From contig DJSQ01000011.1 in the NCBI GenBank assembly GCA_002438075.1, forward strand, positions 34,088-56,262: a stretch of DNA of 22,175 bases, written 5' to 3'. The notes under the pieces are model-generated. The model was not told the origin of the DNA. It searched no databases and saw only the letters and a program-made list of their open reading frames with translations. The stretch is from Clostridiales bacterium UBA6330. GTDB lineage: Bacteria > Bacillota > Clostridia > Oscillospirales > CAG-272. Position numbers and translations under genes: made by a program. The number at the start of each line of letters is the position of its first letter. Within the stretch, counting starts at the first letter, position 1. Positions 14,828 through 22,175 of this stretch are shown here, in pieces.

Positions 14828-15652
14828 TTACTTCATGGTATACCCGATGCCGAGGCGGTTCAGGAAGAACACGCCGACACCGAAGGCGGTTACCAGCAGG
14901 ATTGCCACGGCATCCGATACACGGAAGCGCGGCACATTCAGCCGTGTTCTGCCCGCACCGCCGTGGTAGCAGCGGCAATCCATCGCGTTTGCAAGCTCAT
15001 CCGCCCGCTTGAACGCCGAGGACAGAAGCGGAATGAACACGGGTAGGAGTGCCTTTGCGCGCTTAATCAGCCCGCCGCTTGAAAAGTCCGCACCTCTCGC
15101 CTTCTGCGCGTTCATAATCTTCTCAGTTTCCTCACTCAGAGTGGGAATGAACCGCAGGGCAATGGTGGTAATCATGGCAAGGTCGTGGACCGGAATATGC
15201 AGCTTGGAAAGCGGCATCAGGAGCGATTCGAGCGCATCGGTCAGCGCAATCGGCGTGGTGGAAAAGGTCAGAAAAACGCCCGTTACCGCCAGCAGGACCG
15301 TAATGCGCACAATCATGAACAGCGCGTTCCAAAGCCCTTCGAGATAGATATGGACCTTCCACGTCTCGGGGGTCAGAAGCGTTTCCCCTTTGGTAAAGAA
15401 GATATTGATAATAGAGGTCAGCGTGATGATGACAATCAGCGGCTTCAGCGTAGACAGAACCAGACGGAGCGGAATGCGGCTGAATGCCACCAGCAGGACC
15501 GCCGAGAATGCCAGCGCCGCAAAGCAAAGCGCATTCTTGCAGAGAAAAACGGCTACAATATACAGGATTGTGGCAATGATTTTCGCCCGCGCGTCCATGC
15601 GGTGAATGATGGAATCCGCAGGGTAGTATTGCCCGAATGTGATTTTTTTCAT
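14828..15652 (-). CDS. ecfT: Energy-coupling factor transporter membrane subunit EcfT
   Basis: A 274-residue integral membrane scaffold of group II ECF vitamin and metal transporters. Helices occupy about residues 25-60, 68-85, 110-130 and 245-265. The cytoplasmic coupling helices carry the two signature Arg sites, KARGADF (184-190) and ADELANAMDCRCY (217-229), which contact the two ATPases. The ATG overlaps the ecfA2 stop (ATGA). No substrate-binding S component is encoded in this window, so the module presumably serves S proteins encoded elsewhere. Confidence 0.95.
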   Translation of the reverse strand: MKKITFGQYYPADSIIHRMDARAKIIATILYIVAVFLCKNALCFAALAFSAVLLVAFSRIPLRLVLSTLKPLIVIITLTSIINIFFTKGETLLTPETWKVHIYLEGLWNALFMIVRITVLLAVTGVFLTFSTTPIALTDALESLLMPLSKLHIPVHDLAMITTIALRFIPTLSEETEKIMNAQKARGADFSSGGLIKRAKALLPVFIPLLSSAFKRADELANAMDCRCYHGGAGRTRLNVPRFRVSDAVAILLVTAFGVGVFFLNRLGIGYTMK

Positions 15653-16602
15653 TCCGCCGCCCTCCCTGCCGTTTTGCTGAGCAGGACCTCGCAGGCGCGG
15701 TCCACCGTATAAATATTTGCGGGCAAATCAAAGCCCCGATTGCGCAGCATTGCAATCAGACGTGTAATCTGCGGCACGTCCAAGCCGCTTTCCTCCAGCC
15801 TGTCTCCGTGCGAAAAGACCTCCTCGCGGTCCCCCTGCAAAATCACCTTTGCGTTGGCAAGAACCACCACGTCATCGCAGTACCGCGCCATATCCTCCAT
15901 GCTGTGGCTGACGATAACCACCGTGGAGCCTGTCTTTTCCCGATAGGTTCGGATGCCTTCAAAAATCCAATCCCTGCCCTGCGGGTCCAGCCCTGCGGCG
16001 GGCTCGTCGAGAATCAGGACCTCGGGGCGCATGGCAATCACTCCTGCAATGGCAATGCGGCGCTTCTGCCCGCCCGAGAGGTCGAACGGGGAGCGGTCCA
16101 GCAGGTCGGGCGAAATCCCGCACCACTCGGCGGCTTCCCGCACGCGTGTGTCAATCTCCGCCTGCTCCAGCCCCATGTTTGTGGGACCGTAGGCAATATC
16201 CTTGCGGACCGTTTCCTCAAACAGCTGATATTCGGGGTACTGCATCACCAGCCCCACGCGGAAGCAGAGCCGCTTGCGGCGGCGCAGGACCTCCTCGCGG
16301 ATTGCCTTTTTCGCCGCTCTGCGGGAAAGTCCCGCGTACTCCGGCAAGGCTCTCCATGCGTCATAAACCTCGGCAGGCTCGGTGTTGATGTCGTAGCCGT
16401 CCAAGAGAATTTTCCCGCTCGTCGGCTTTGCCAGACCGTTGAGCAGCTGCATCATGGTCGATTTGCCGCTTCCCGTGTGCCCGATGACACCTGTGATGCG
16501 GTTCTCGCGGATTGCAATGCTGACATCATCCAACGCAACCTGACGGAACGGCGTTCCCTCGCCGTAAATATAGGTAATATGCTCCAGTACGATTTTTTCC
16601 AT
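15649..16602 (-). CDS. ecfA2: Energy-coupling factor transporter ATPase EcfA2
   Basis: A 317-residue ABC ATPase. Motifs are Walker A GHTGSGKST (41-49), Q-loop Gln121 in VMQYPEYQLFEETV, signature LSGGQ (175-179), Walker B LILDEP (196-201) and switch His in VSHSMED. GHTGSGKST and QYPEYQLFEE are typical of EcfA2. About 29 residues of basic helical sequence (roughly 83-112) lie between Walker A and the Q-loop, more than in Bacillus EcfA2. I chose ATG 16600-16602, seven bases after ecfA1; an ATG at 16617 would add five residues and overlap ecfA1. It pairs with EcfA1 to power EcfT. Confidence 0.94.
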   Translation of the reverse strand: MEKIVLEHITYIYGEGTPFRQVALDDVSIAIRENRITGVIGHTGSGKSTMMQLLNGLAKPTSGKILLDGYDINTEPAEVYDAWRALPEYAGLSRRAAKKAIREEVLRRRKRLCFRVGLVMQYPEYQLFEETVRKDIAYGPTNMGLEQAEIDTRVREAAEWCGISPDLLDRSPFDLSGGQKRRIAIAGVIAMRPEVLILDEPAAGLDPQGRDWIFEGIRTYREKTGSTVVIVSHSMEDMARYCDDVVVLANAKVILQGDREEVFSHGDRLEESGLDVPQITRLIAMLRNRGFDLPANIYTVDRACEVLLSKTAGRAAE

Positions 16603-16609
16603 CTTCGGA

Positions 16610-17506
16610 TCATTCATCCTTTCGGGGACCTGCATACTTCGCCAGCAGCTCGGCAAGCGCCTCGGCACACCCCTCCATGCTTGCGGCATGGGAAACGTCC
16701 ACGTCCGCCCCTGCCGCGCGGAGCCTGTGCAGCAGCTCGGCGCACTGCGGGACCTCCAGCCCCACACGGACCAATTCGTCCCGTCTTGCAAACACCTCGT
16801 CGGGAGTGCCGTCCATATAAACGCTTCCGTCATTGATGACGACAACGCGGTCCGCCTGCGCCGCCTCTTCCATATAGTGCGTGATGTTGAGAACGGTCAT
16901 GCCGTATTCGCGGTTGAGCTTGCGAATCATCTCCAGCACCTCCCGCCGTCCCGAGGGGTCCAGCATGGCGGTGGATTCGTCAAAAATCACGCATTCGGGC
17001 ATCATGGCAATCACGCCCGCAATGGCAACGCGTTGCTTTTGCCCGCCCGAGAGTCTGTGCGGTTCATGGTGCGCGTATTCGGTCATGCCGACCGTTGCGA
17101 GCGCATTGTCCACACGCTCACGTAATTCGGGATTCGGAACCCCGAGGTTTTCGGGACCGAATGCCACGTCCTCCTCGACAATCGTTGCAACCAGCTGGTT
17201 ATCGGGATTCTGAAAGACCATCCCAACCCGACGGCGGTGCGCAAACAGCTCCTCCTCGGTCAGGTTCCCTGATTCGGAGAGGTCCTTCCCGCCGATGACC
17301 AGCTTGCCGCCCGTTGGCTCCAGCATCAGATTGAGCAGCTTTGCAAAGGTCGATTTGCCGCTTCCGTTGTGCCCGAGGACCGCCACATACTCCCCGCGGC
17401 GGATGTCAAGGCTGACATCGCGGAGTGCGGGGGTCGGGTCCGCCTCATCGCTTTGGTAGGCAAAGGACAGATGCTCGGTATGGATATAAATTTCGGATTC
17501 GGTCAC
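16610..17506 (-). CDS. ecfA1: Energy-coupling factor transporter ATPase EcfA1
   Basis: A 298-residue ABC ATPase. Motifs are Walker A GHNGSGKST (45-53), Q-loop Gln99 in VFQNPDNQLVATIVEEDVAFG, signature LSGGQ (152-156), Walker B VIFDEST (173-179) and the switch His in ITHYMEE. The QNPDNQ motif is typical of EcfA1. I chose GTG 17504-17506 because AAAGGA stands nine bases upstream. The ATG at 17522-17524 overlaps the previous stop (ATGA), would add six residues and has no ribosome site. The C-terminal extension after about residue 240 is usual for the family. Confidence 0.94.
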   Translation of the reverse strand: MTESEIYIHTEHLSFAYQSDEADPTPALRDVSLDIRRGEYVAVLGHNGSGKSTFAKLLNLMLEPTGGKLVIGGKDLSESGNLTEEELFAHRRRVGMVFQNPDNQLVATIVEEDVAFGPENLGVPNPELRERVDNALATVGMTEYAHHEPHRLSGGQKQRVAIAGVIAMMPECVIFDESTAMLDPSGRREVLEMIRKLNREYGMTVLNITHYMEEAAQADRVVVINDGSVYMDGTPDEVFARRDELVRVGLEVPQCAELLHRLRAAGADVDVSHAASMEGCAEALAELLAKYAGPRKDE

Positions 17507-17520
17507 AGCTTCGTTTCCTT

Positions 17521-18387
17521 TCATTCGTTTCGGAACCACCGCGACGATGCGCCGCACGGCAACAGTCCGCCGCTCTCGCGCACGCGCAGTCCCAGCTCCC
17601 CGCATTCCAGCGTTCCGCCGTATTTTCGTTTCACCCGCAGGTCCAGCAGATATTGCATGGTCAGCGGCGAAAGCCCCGTGGTGTAGGAGTTGACAAGAAA
17701 GAACAGCGGGTCCTCGGAGAGCAGCTGTGCCGCAAGCGCGATCAGCCCGTCCACGCTGTCCTCCAGCTTCCAGACCTCGCCCCCGGGACCTCTGCCGTAG
17801 GACGGCGGGTCCATGATGATTCCGTCATAGTGATTGCCGCGGCGGATTTCCCGCTCGACAAATTTTTTGCAGTCATCCACAATCCAGCGAATCGGCGCGT
17901 CCGCAAGCCCCGAGAGCTGTGCGTTCTCCCGCGCCTGCGCAACAATCCCCTTTGCCGCGTCGACATGAACGACCGATGCCCCCGCCGCTGCCGCGGCAAG
18001 CGTTGCGCCGCCCGTGTAGGCAAAGAGGTTCAGGACCCGAACGGGACGGTTTGCCCGCCTGATCAGTCCGCCGAACCAATCCCAGTTCGCCGCCTGCTCG
18101 GGGAACAGCCCCGTATGCTTGAAGCCCATCGGACGCAGGAGAAAGCGCAGGTCTCCGTAGCCGATCTGCCAGCTTTCGGGCAGGTCGTTCTTGACCCATG
18201 CGCCGCCGCCCGAGGAGGAACGGCGGTAAATGCCGTCCGCCCGCTTCCATGCGGGATGCTTCGCCTCCCCGTGCCAGATGATCTGCGGGTCGGGACGGAT
18301 GAGAATCAGCCTTCCCCAGCGCTCCAGCCGCTCTCCGTCCGATGTATCGAGAAGCTCGTAATCCTTCCAGTTATCCGCACTCCACAT
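17521..18387 (-). CDS. Class I SAM-dependent (RNA) methyltransferase, RlmI-like
   Basis: A 288-residue Rossmann-fold methyltransferase related to the RlmI/YccW group (COG1092-like). SAM motif I is VLNLFAYTGGATLAA (118-132), the acidic ribose-binding residue is in HVDAAKG (141-147), and the catalytic-type loop is DPPSYGRG (193-200). An N-terminal region of about 80 residues replaces the PUA domain of full-length RlmI. At the place where m5C enzymes have a Cys-containing SCS-type motif, this protein has VNSYTTGLS. The substrate and modified base therefore cannot be assigned. AAAGGA lies eight bases before the ATG. It follows ruvC by 11 bp. Confidence 0.85.
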   Translation of the reverse strand: MWSADNWKDYELLDTSDGERLERWGRLILIRPDPQIIWHGEAKHPAWKRADGIYRRSSSGGGAWVKNDLPESWQIGYGDLRFLLRPMGFKHTGLFPEQAANWDWFGGLIRRANRPVRVLNLFAYTGGATLAAAAAGASVVHVDAAKGIVAQARENAQLSGLADAPIRWIVDDCKKFVEREIRRGNHYDGIIMDPPSYGRGPGGEVWKLEDSVDGLIALAAQLLSEDPLFFLVNSYTTGLSPLTMQYLLDLRVKRKYGGTLECGELGLRVRESGGLLPCGASSRWFRNE

Positions 18388-18398
18388 ACCGTGTCCTT

Positions 18399-18905
18399 TC
18401 AGATGGTGTTTTTGTTATAGTAAGACGCAATCCGCGATGCGCCGCTGTGGGCGTGGCAGATGGCAAGCGCCAGCGCGTCCGCCGTGTCATCGGGCTTGGG
18501 CGGCTCGCGCAGACCGAGAATGCGCGTCACCATGGCGATGACCTGCGTTTTTTCGGCTCTTCCGTACCCGACCACCGCCTGCTTGACCTGTAGCGGCGTA
18601 TATTCCTGCATGGGGACCCCCGCTTGTTTGGCACTGAGCAGGATGACACCCCGCGCCTCCGCCACGCGGATACCCGTGGTAATGTTGGTGTTGAAGAAGA
18701 GCTCCTCCACCGACATGGCATCGGGGTGATAGGTGTCAAACAGCTCCCGCATTCCGTCCCAAATCAGGGAAAGCCTGTCCTCGGTCGGAATGCCCGTAGG
18801 CGTTCGCAGAGCGCCGTAGGCTACGGTATGAAATTTCGATGCGTTGTATTCCACCACGCCCCAGCCGATAATGGCAAGCCCGGGGTCGATTCCGAGTATT
18901 CTCAT
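18399..18905 (-). CDS. ruvC: Crossover junction endodeoxyribonuclease RuvC
   Basis: A 168-residue Holliday-junction resolvase, close to the usual length. The four catalytic acids are visible: Asp7 (GIDPGL), Glu67 (SVEELFF), and Asp140 and Asp143 (KPDDTADALALAICH). The DNA-contacting loop FFNTNITTGIRVAEARGV is conserved. It acts as a dimer on junctions, normally with RuvAB, but ruvA and ruvB are not next to it here. It is the first gene behind the strong promoter at 18937-18965, with a leader of about 25 nt and a weak GGTGA ribosome site. Confidence 0.97.
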   Translation of the reverse strand: MRILGIDPGLAIIGWGVVEYNASKFHTVAYGALRTPTGIPTEDRLSLIWDGMRELFDTYHPDAMSVEELFFNTNITTGIRVAEARGVILLSAKQAGVPMQEYTPLQVKQAVVGYGRAEKTQVIAMVTRILGLREPPKPDDTADALALAICHAHSGASRIASYYNKNTI

Positions 18906-18936
18906 GCTTTCACCGTCCTATGGTAATCCAGCATCT

Positions 18937-18965
18937 ATTATACCACATTCTCCCGCCGATGTCAA
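18937..18965 (-). promoter_or_regulatory. Sigma-A-type promoter of the ruvC operon
   Basis: On the minus strand, -35 TTGACA (18960-18965), a 17-bp spacer and -10 TATAAT (18937-18942) with a TGG extended -10: a near-consensus promoter. It is the only clear promoter I see upstream of the eleven-gene run ending at 6724. Confidence 0.9.
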
Positions 18966-18966
18966 A

Positions 18967-18980
18967 CAAATTATCATTTG
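18967..18980. promoter_or_regulatory. AT-rich dyad between divergent promoters
   Basis: CAAAT-TATC-ATTTG is a perfect 5-bp inverted repeat one base upstream of the ruvC -35, in the short AT-rich gap between the two divergent promoters. It might be a protein-binding site; AT-rich dyads this short also occur by chance. Confidence 0.25.
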
Positions 18981-19015
18981 AATTGTAAATTTTAGCGGAA
19001 AGTGCGAATTTGCGG

Positions 19016-19044
19016 TTTACAGCGCTTTCTTTTTATGGTATAAT
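19016..19044 (+). promoter_or_regulatory. Sigma-A-type promoter of the DUF951-yfhO-like operon
   Basis: On the plus strand, -35 TTTACA (19016-19021), a 17-bp spacer and -10 TATAAT (19039-19044) with a TGG extended -10. It is divergent from the ruvC promoter, with about 50 bp between the two -35 boxes. Transcription should begin near 19051. Confidence 0.85.
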
Positions 19045-19084
19045 AATCTTATCGTAGATTTTTTTGGAAAGGCAGGCGGTCGGA

Positions 19085-19309
19085 TTGGCGGAGATACCGC
19101 TTTTGCGCGCGGGAGATACCCTCGTGCTTAGGAAAAAGCACCCTTGCGGCGGAGACCGCTTTGCGCTTCTGCGCGTTGGCGCGGAGGTCAGACTGCGGTG
19201 TATCACCTGCGGTCATGATATGGTCATGGACCGCCTGAAGCTCGAAAAGGCAATCAAACAGCATATTTCCGGCGGCTCTGCCGGACAGAAAGGAACCGAA
19301 AAGCCATGA
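19085..19309 (+). CDS. DUF951 family small protein
   Basis: A 74-residue protein of the DUF951 family, small proteins widespread in Bacillota with unknown function. The family core is visible: a short beta segment, KKHPCGGDRFALLRVGAEVRLRC, and CITCGHDMVM followed by a basic helix KLEKAIKQ. Cys21, Cys39 and Cys42 (HPCG and CITCGH) suggest a small metal site and possible nucleic-acid binding; that is inference. I chose TTG 19085, with GGAAAGG 12 bases upstream. Another TTG at 19064 falls too close to the expected transcription start. Its stop overlaps the next start (ATGA). Confidence 0.8.
   Translation: MAEIPLLRAGDTLVLRKKHPCGGDRFALLRVGAEVRLRCITCGHDMVMDRLKLEKAIKQHISGGSAGQKGTEKP
19268..19285 (+). 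promoter_or_regulatory. Hairpin before the YfhO-like ribosome site
   Basis: TCCGGC-GGCTCT-GCCGGA forms a 6-bp stem with a 6-nt loop inside the 3' end of the DUF951 gene, three bases before the AAAGGA site used by the next gene. It could tune coupling between the two genes; there is no T-run, so it is not a terminator. Confidence 0.3.
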
Positions 19310-22175
19310 ACCGTCCCGTAAACCGAACCGTACAAGCTATCCTGCCCGCAGAAGGACAAGCCCGAAAGCGTCGCTTCGGCGATTGGGGCTATCTGCTGCT
19401 CTGTATGCTGGTCCCTGCGGTTGTGATGTATCTGATTTATTTCTCCCGCGAGCTTTACCCGCTCGGGGACGGGAGCGTGCTGGTCCTCGACCTCAACGGG
19501 CAGTACGTTTGGTTCTTTGAGGCTCTGCGAAACTTCGTGCACGGCGATGCGGACCTGCTCTACTCCTTCTCCCGCGCGCTCGGCGGCGAATTCCTCGGCA
19601 TCTATGCTTACTACCTTGCCAGCCCGCTTTCCTATCTGCTGGCGCTCTTCCCGCAGGATCGGATGCTGGAGGGTCTGCTCTTCCTGTTCCTGCTCAAAAC
19701 CGCACTCTGCGGCGGCTCGTTCGGGCTTTATATGCACAAGACCTCCAAAAAGCCGAACAAAGCCGCAATCGTGGTGTTCGCCACCTGCTATGCGCTTTCG
19801 GCTTACGGCATTGTCCAACAGCACAACACCATGTGGATTGACGCGATGATGTGGCTGCCGATGATTACGCTTGGGATGGAAGCGCTGATCAAGAAGGGCA
19901 AATTCCGCCTTTATACCGTTTCGCTGGCGATTACCCTGTTCAGCAACTTCTATATCGGCTACATGGTTTGCATCTACTGCTTTTTCTACTTTTTCCTCTG
20001 CTATTTCGGGCATTCCGAGAACCGCGAGCACAATCCCGACAACGAGCGTTGCCATTTTCTCCGCTCGGGCTTGCGCGTGGCGTTCTGGTCCCTGCTTGCC
20101 GTCGGCATTGCGGCGGTCATCCTGCTCGGCGCTTACTATTCGCTCAGCTTCGGAAAGAGCACCTTCTCCACCACAAAGTGGGTCTGGAGCTTCAATTTCG
20201 ACATCCTTGACCTGCTCTACAAATTCCTGCCGTCCTCCTATGACACCGTGCGCCCTGCGGGGTATCCGTTCGTTTATTGCGGTGTGCTGACCCTGCTCCT
20301 GATTCCCTCCTATTTCCTCTCCCGCAAGTATCCCATGCGGCAGAAGATTGCGGCGGCGCTCTTTATCTTCCTGTTCGTTGCGTCCTTCTCGCTTTCGGTC
20401 CCCGACCTGCTCTGGCACGGCTTCCAGCGCCCCAACTGGCTCAATTATCGCTACAGCTTCATGCTCTGCTTCATCCTCACGGTGCTTGCCTGCCGCGCGA
20501 TGAACGAGTTTGACACCGTATCGCTCAAAACCGTTGCGGGAACGGGCGGAATTCTTGCCCTGCTTTGCGTGATTCTCCAGAAATACGCCGACCCCGACAA
20601 CGAGTATCTTGCGCCCAACGATTATACCTGCATCTGGTTTACGCTGATTCTGATTGCGGTCTGGCTCGCGGTGCTGGGGCTTTACCGCTCGCGGAAGGAC
20701 AAGCAGGTCATCAGCGTGGTGATGGTTGCGGTGGTTGCAATCGAATGCTTCCTCAACGGGCTTTGGTGCATGAACGCGCTGGATGACGATGTGGTCTACT
20801 CCAGATACAGCTACTACAACAACTATCTGAACCGCACCCGCCCGATTGTGGAGACGGTGCAGGAAAGCGACAAGAGCTTTTACCGCATGGAAAAGACCAT
20901 CTTCCGCAAGCTCAACGACAACATGGCGCTGAACATCCGCGGGCTTTCGGGCTCGACCTCCACGCTCAATCAGGAAACCATCAAGTTCCTTGACAAAATG
21001 GGCTACAGCTCCATGTCGCATTGGTCCAAATATCTCGGCGGAACCCCGATCAACGATTCCCTGCTCGGCTTGAAGTATATCATTTCCGATACGGGGTCTG
21101 CCTCGCAAACCTACTGGTATGAGGCGTACCGCTCCGATACCGTCAACGGCTATACCGCCTACCGCAACCCCTACGCCCTCTCGCTCGCCTATGGCGTGAG
21201 CGACAGCCTGCTTGATTTTGAGCTGGGCTACAAGCCGGTCGAGCCGAAGGAGGACGAAAAAAAGGACGACACGGACACCGAAAAGAAGCCCGAGGACGCA
21301 AGCAAAATCGGGAGCGCGATTGACAAGCTGAAAGCCTTTATCAACGGCAAGCTGGGGATTGACGAAACCATTCGCAATGCCGAGTACACCGACCCCTATT
21401 ACACGCCCTTTACGCGGCTGAATGCGATGGTTGCGGCAATGCTCGGAGATGAGAGCGCGGACCTGTTCGTCCCCGTGAAGGTCTCACAAAGCGATGTCGG
21501 CTTGGGCGCGCCCTACTATGCCGAAAGGCACACCTGCTACAGCAGTGTTTCCGATTCCTCGGTCATCACCTACAGCTTTGAGGTGCCGCAGGACGGCGAG
21601 GTGTTCTTCTACCTGCCCACGAAGTACCCGCGCGAGGTTACGCTGTCGCTGACGAACGACACGACAAACGATTACACCGAATGCGGCAAGTGGGGCACGG
21701 GAGAAAATCTGCGGATTGTGTCGCTCGGCGTGCATTCCAAAGGAGACAAGCTGACCCTGCGCATGACCCCGACGGGACATGACCTCTACTATGTCAAGTC
21801 CGAGCCCGTGATTGCCATGATTGACAAAGCGGCGTTCGAGGATGCCTTCGCGCGCCTCGCGTCCGACCAATTCCTCATCGAGGATTACACCGAGCATTCC
21901 TTTGACGGAACCGTGACCACAAGCCGCGACAACGAGCTGATTCTGACCACGCTTGCCTACGATTCGGGCTGGAAGGTCACCGTGGACGGCAAGGAGGTTG
22001 AAACCGTGAAGGCGCTCGGCGCGCTGGTTGCCTTCCGTGTGGACGGTGACGCGGGCACACATGACATTCAGCTGGTCTACCGCCCGCGCACACTGGTGCT
22101 GGGACTGACGATTTCGGGCATCTCGGTGCTTCTGTTCCTTGCCCTGCTCATCTTCTCCCCCGTTCTGCGGCGGGA
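19306..22175 (+). CDS. YfhO family membrane protein, C-terminus beyond window
   Basis: The frame is open from ATG 19306 to the right edge (956 codons seen). A basic N-terminus is followed by a first helix (about residues 28-47) and an external loop with VLDLNGQYVWFFEALRNF (60-77). A GGEFLGIYAYYLASPLSYL stretch (93-111) and about ten further hydrophobic helices to roughly residue 490 complete a GT-C-like topology. A large extracytoplasmic beta-rich domain follows, interrupted by a highly charged Lys/Glu/Asp segment (about 645-667). A last helix begins near residue 930. YfhO in Bacillus and staphylococci is linked to glycosylation of lipoteichoic acid from undecaprenyl-phosphate sugars; the substrate here is unknown. 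AAAGGA lies 11 bases upstream. No catalytic residue is claimed. Confidence 0.85.
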   Translation, partial: MNRPVNRTVQAILPAEGQARKRRFGDWGYLLLCMLVPAVVMYLIYFSRELYPLGDGSVLVLDLNGQYVWFFEALRNFVHGDADLLYSFSRALGGEFLGIYAYYLASPLSYLLALFPQDRMLEGLLFLFLLKTALCGGSFGLYMHKTSKKPNKAAIVVFATCYALSAYGIVQQHNTMWIDAMMWLPMITLGMEALIKKGKFRLYTVSLAITLFSNFYIGYMVCIYCFFYFFLCYFGHSENREHNPDNERCHFLRSGLRVAFWSLLAVGIAAVILLGAYYSLSFGKSTFSTTKWVWSFNFDILDLLYKFLPSSYDTVRPAGYPFVYCGVLTLLLIPSYFLSRKYPMRQKIAAALFIFLFVASFSLSVPDLLWHGFQRPNWLNYRYSFMLCFILTVLACRAMNEFDTVSLKTVAGTGGILALLCVILQKYADPDNEYLAPNDYTCIWFTLILIAVWLAVLGLYRSRKDKQVISVVMVAVVAIECFLNGLWCMNALDDDVVYSRYSYYNNYLNRTRPIVETVQESDKSFYRMEKTIFRKLNDNMALNIRGLSGSTSTLNQETIKFLDKMGYSSMSHWSKYLGGTPINDSLLGLKYIISDTGSASQTYWYEAYRSDTVNGYTAYRNPYALSLAYGVSDSLLDFELGYKPVEPKEDEKKDDTDTEKKPEDASKIGSAIDKLKAFINGKLGIDETIRNAEYTDPYYTPFTRLNAMVAAMLGDESADLFVPVKVSQSDVGLGAPYYAERHTCYSSVSDSSVITYSFEVPQDGEVFFYLPTKYPREVTLSLTNDTTNDYTECGKWGTGENLRIVSLGVHSKGDKLTLRMTPTGHDLYYVKSEPVIAMIDKAAFEDAFARLASDQFLIEDYTEHSFDGTVTTSRDNELILTTLAYDSGWKVTVDGKEVETVKALGALVAFRVDGDAGTHDIQLVYRPRTLVLGLTISGISVLLFLALLIFSPVLRR

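Noticed and set aside
19213..21108. 631-codon open frame antisense to the YfhO-like gene
   Set aside because: Composition is His/Gln/Glu/Arg-rich and low in hydrophobic order, typical of the reverse strand of a membrane-protein gene. The plus frame has clear helices and a promoter.

Overview
The window reads as chromosomal housekeeping DNA from a GC-rich member of the Clostridia (Bacillota), probably Oscillospirales or a close relative. Evidence for this is the ylxM-ffh-rpsP-khpA order, a YlmC/YmxH sporulation-type PRC-barrel gene, an EcfA1-EcfA2-EcfT-TruA block, DUF951 and DUF5711 proteins, a ClpE-type ATPase and purine-rich Shine-Dalgarno sites. I see no insertion sequence, phage gene, CRISPR array or integrase. 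Coding density is very high. The placement is inferred from gene content, not from a marker gene.

Layout, left to right. A tRNA gene runs off the left edge on the minus strand (1-19) with its own promoter. The next genes are all on the minus strand: glpK with its own promoter; an unrecognised 225-residue helical protein; the translation/secretion operon ylxM-ffh-rpsP-khpA, closed by a hairpin terminator; and rpsB-tsf, closed by a second strong terminator. From 18905 down to 6724 lies one tightly packed run of eleven minus-strand genes behind a single recognisable promoter: ruvC, an RNA-methyltransferase-like gene, ecfA1, ecfA2, ecfT, truA, a DUF5711 membrane-anchored propeller-like protein, a CvpA-family membrane protein, a ClpE-type unfoldase, a P-type-ATPase homologue and ylmC/ymxH. 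On the plus strand, divergent from ruvC, a DUF951 gene is translationally coupled to a large YfhO-family membrane protein that runs off the right edge.

The most unusual gene is the P-type-ATPase homologue (7092-9770). It is an intact 892-codon reading frame with P2-type architecture and about ten membrane segments, but every hallmark catalytic motif is replaced: the phosphorylation loop DKTGT, the actuator TGES, the TM4 PEGL, the nucleotide-domain KGA and the hinge TGDGVNDAP. It looks like a maintained pseudo-pump rather than a decaying gene. It is translationally coupled to the zinc-finger ClpE-type unfoldase and sits beside CvpA and DUF5711 membrane proteins, which suggests an envelope-associated module of unknown function.

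Regulatory signals are clear. Six sigma-A-type promoters were found, and five carry an identical TGGTATAAT extended -10. A perfect dyad overlaps the start site of the ylxM promoter, and the rpsB promoter has a helically phased A-tract element upstream and a structured leader of about 145 nt downstream. All functions are read from motifs and context, with no database search.
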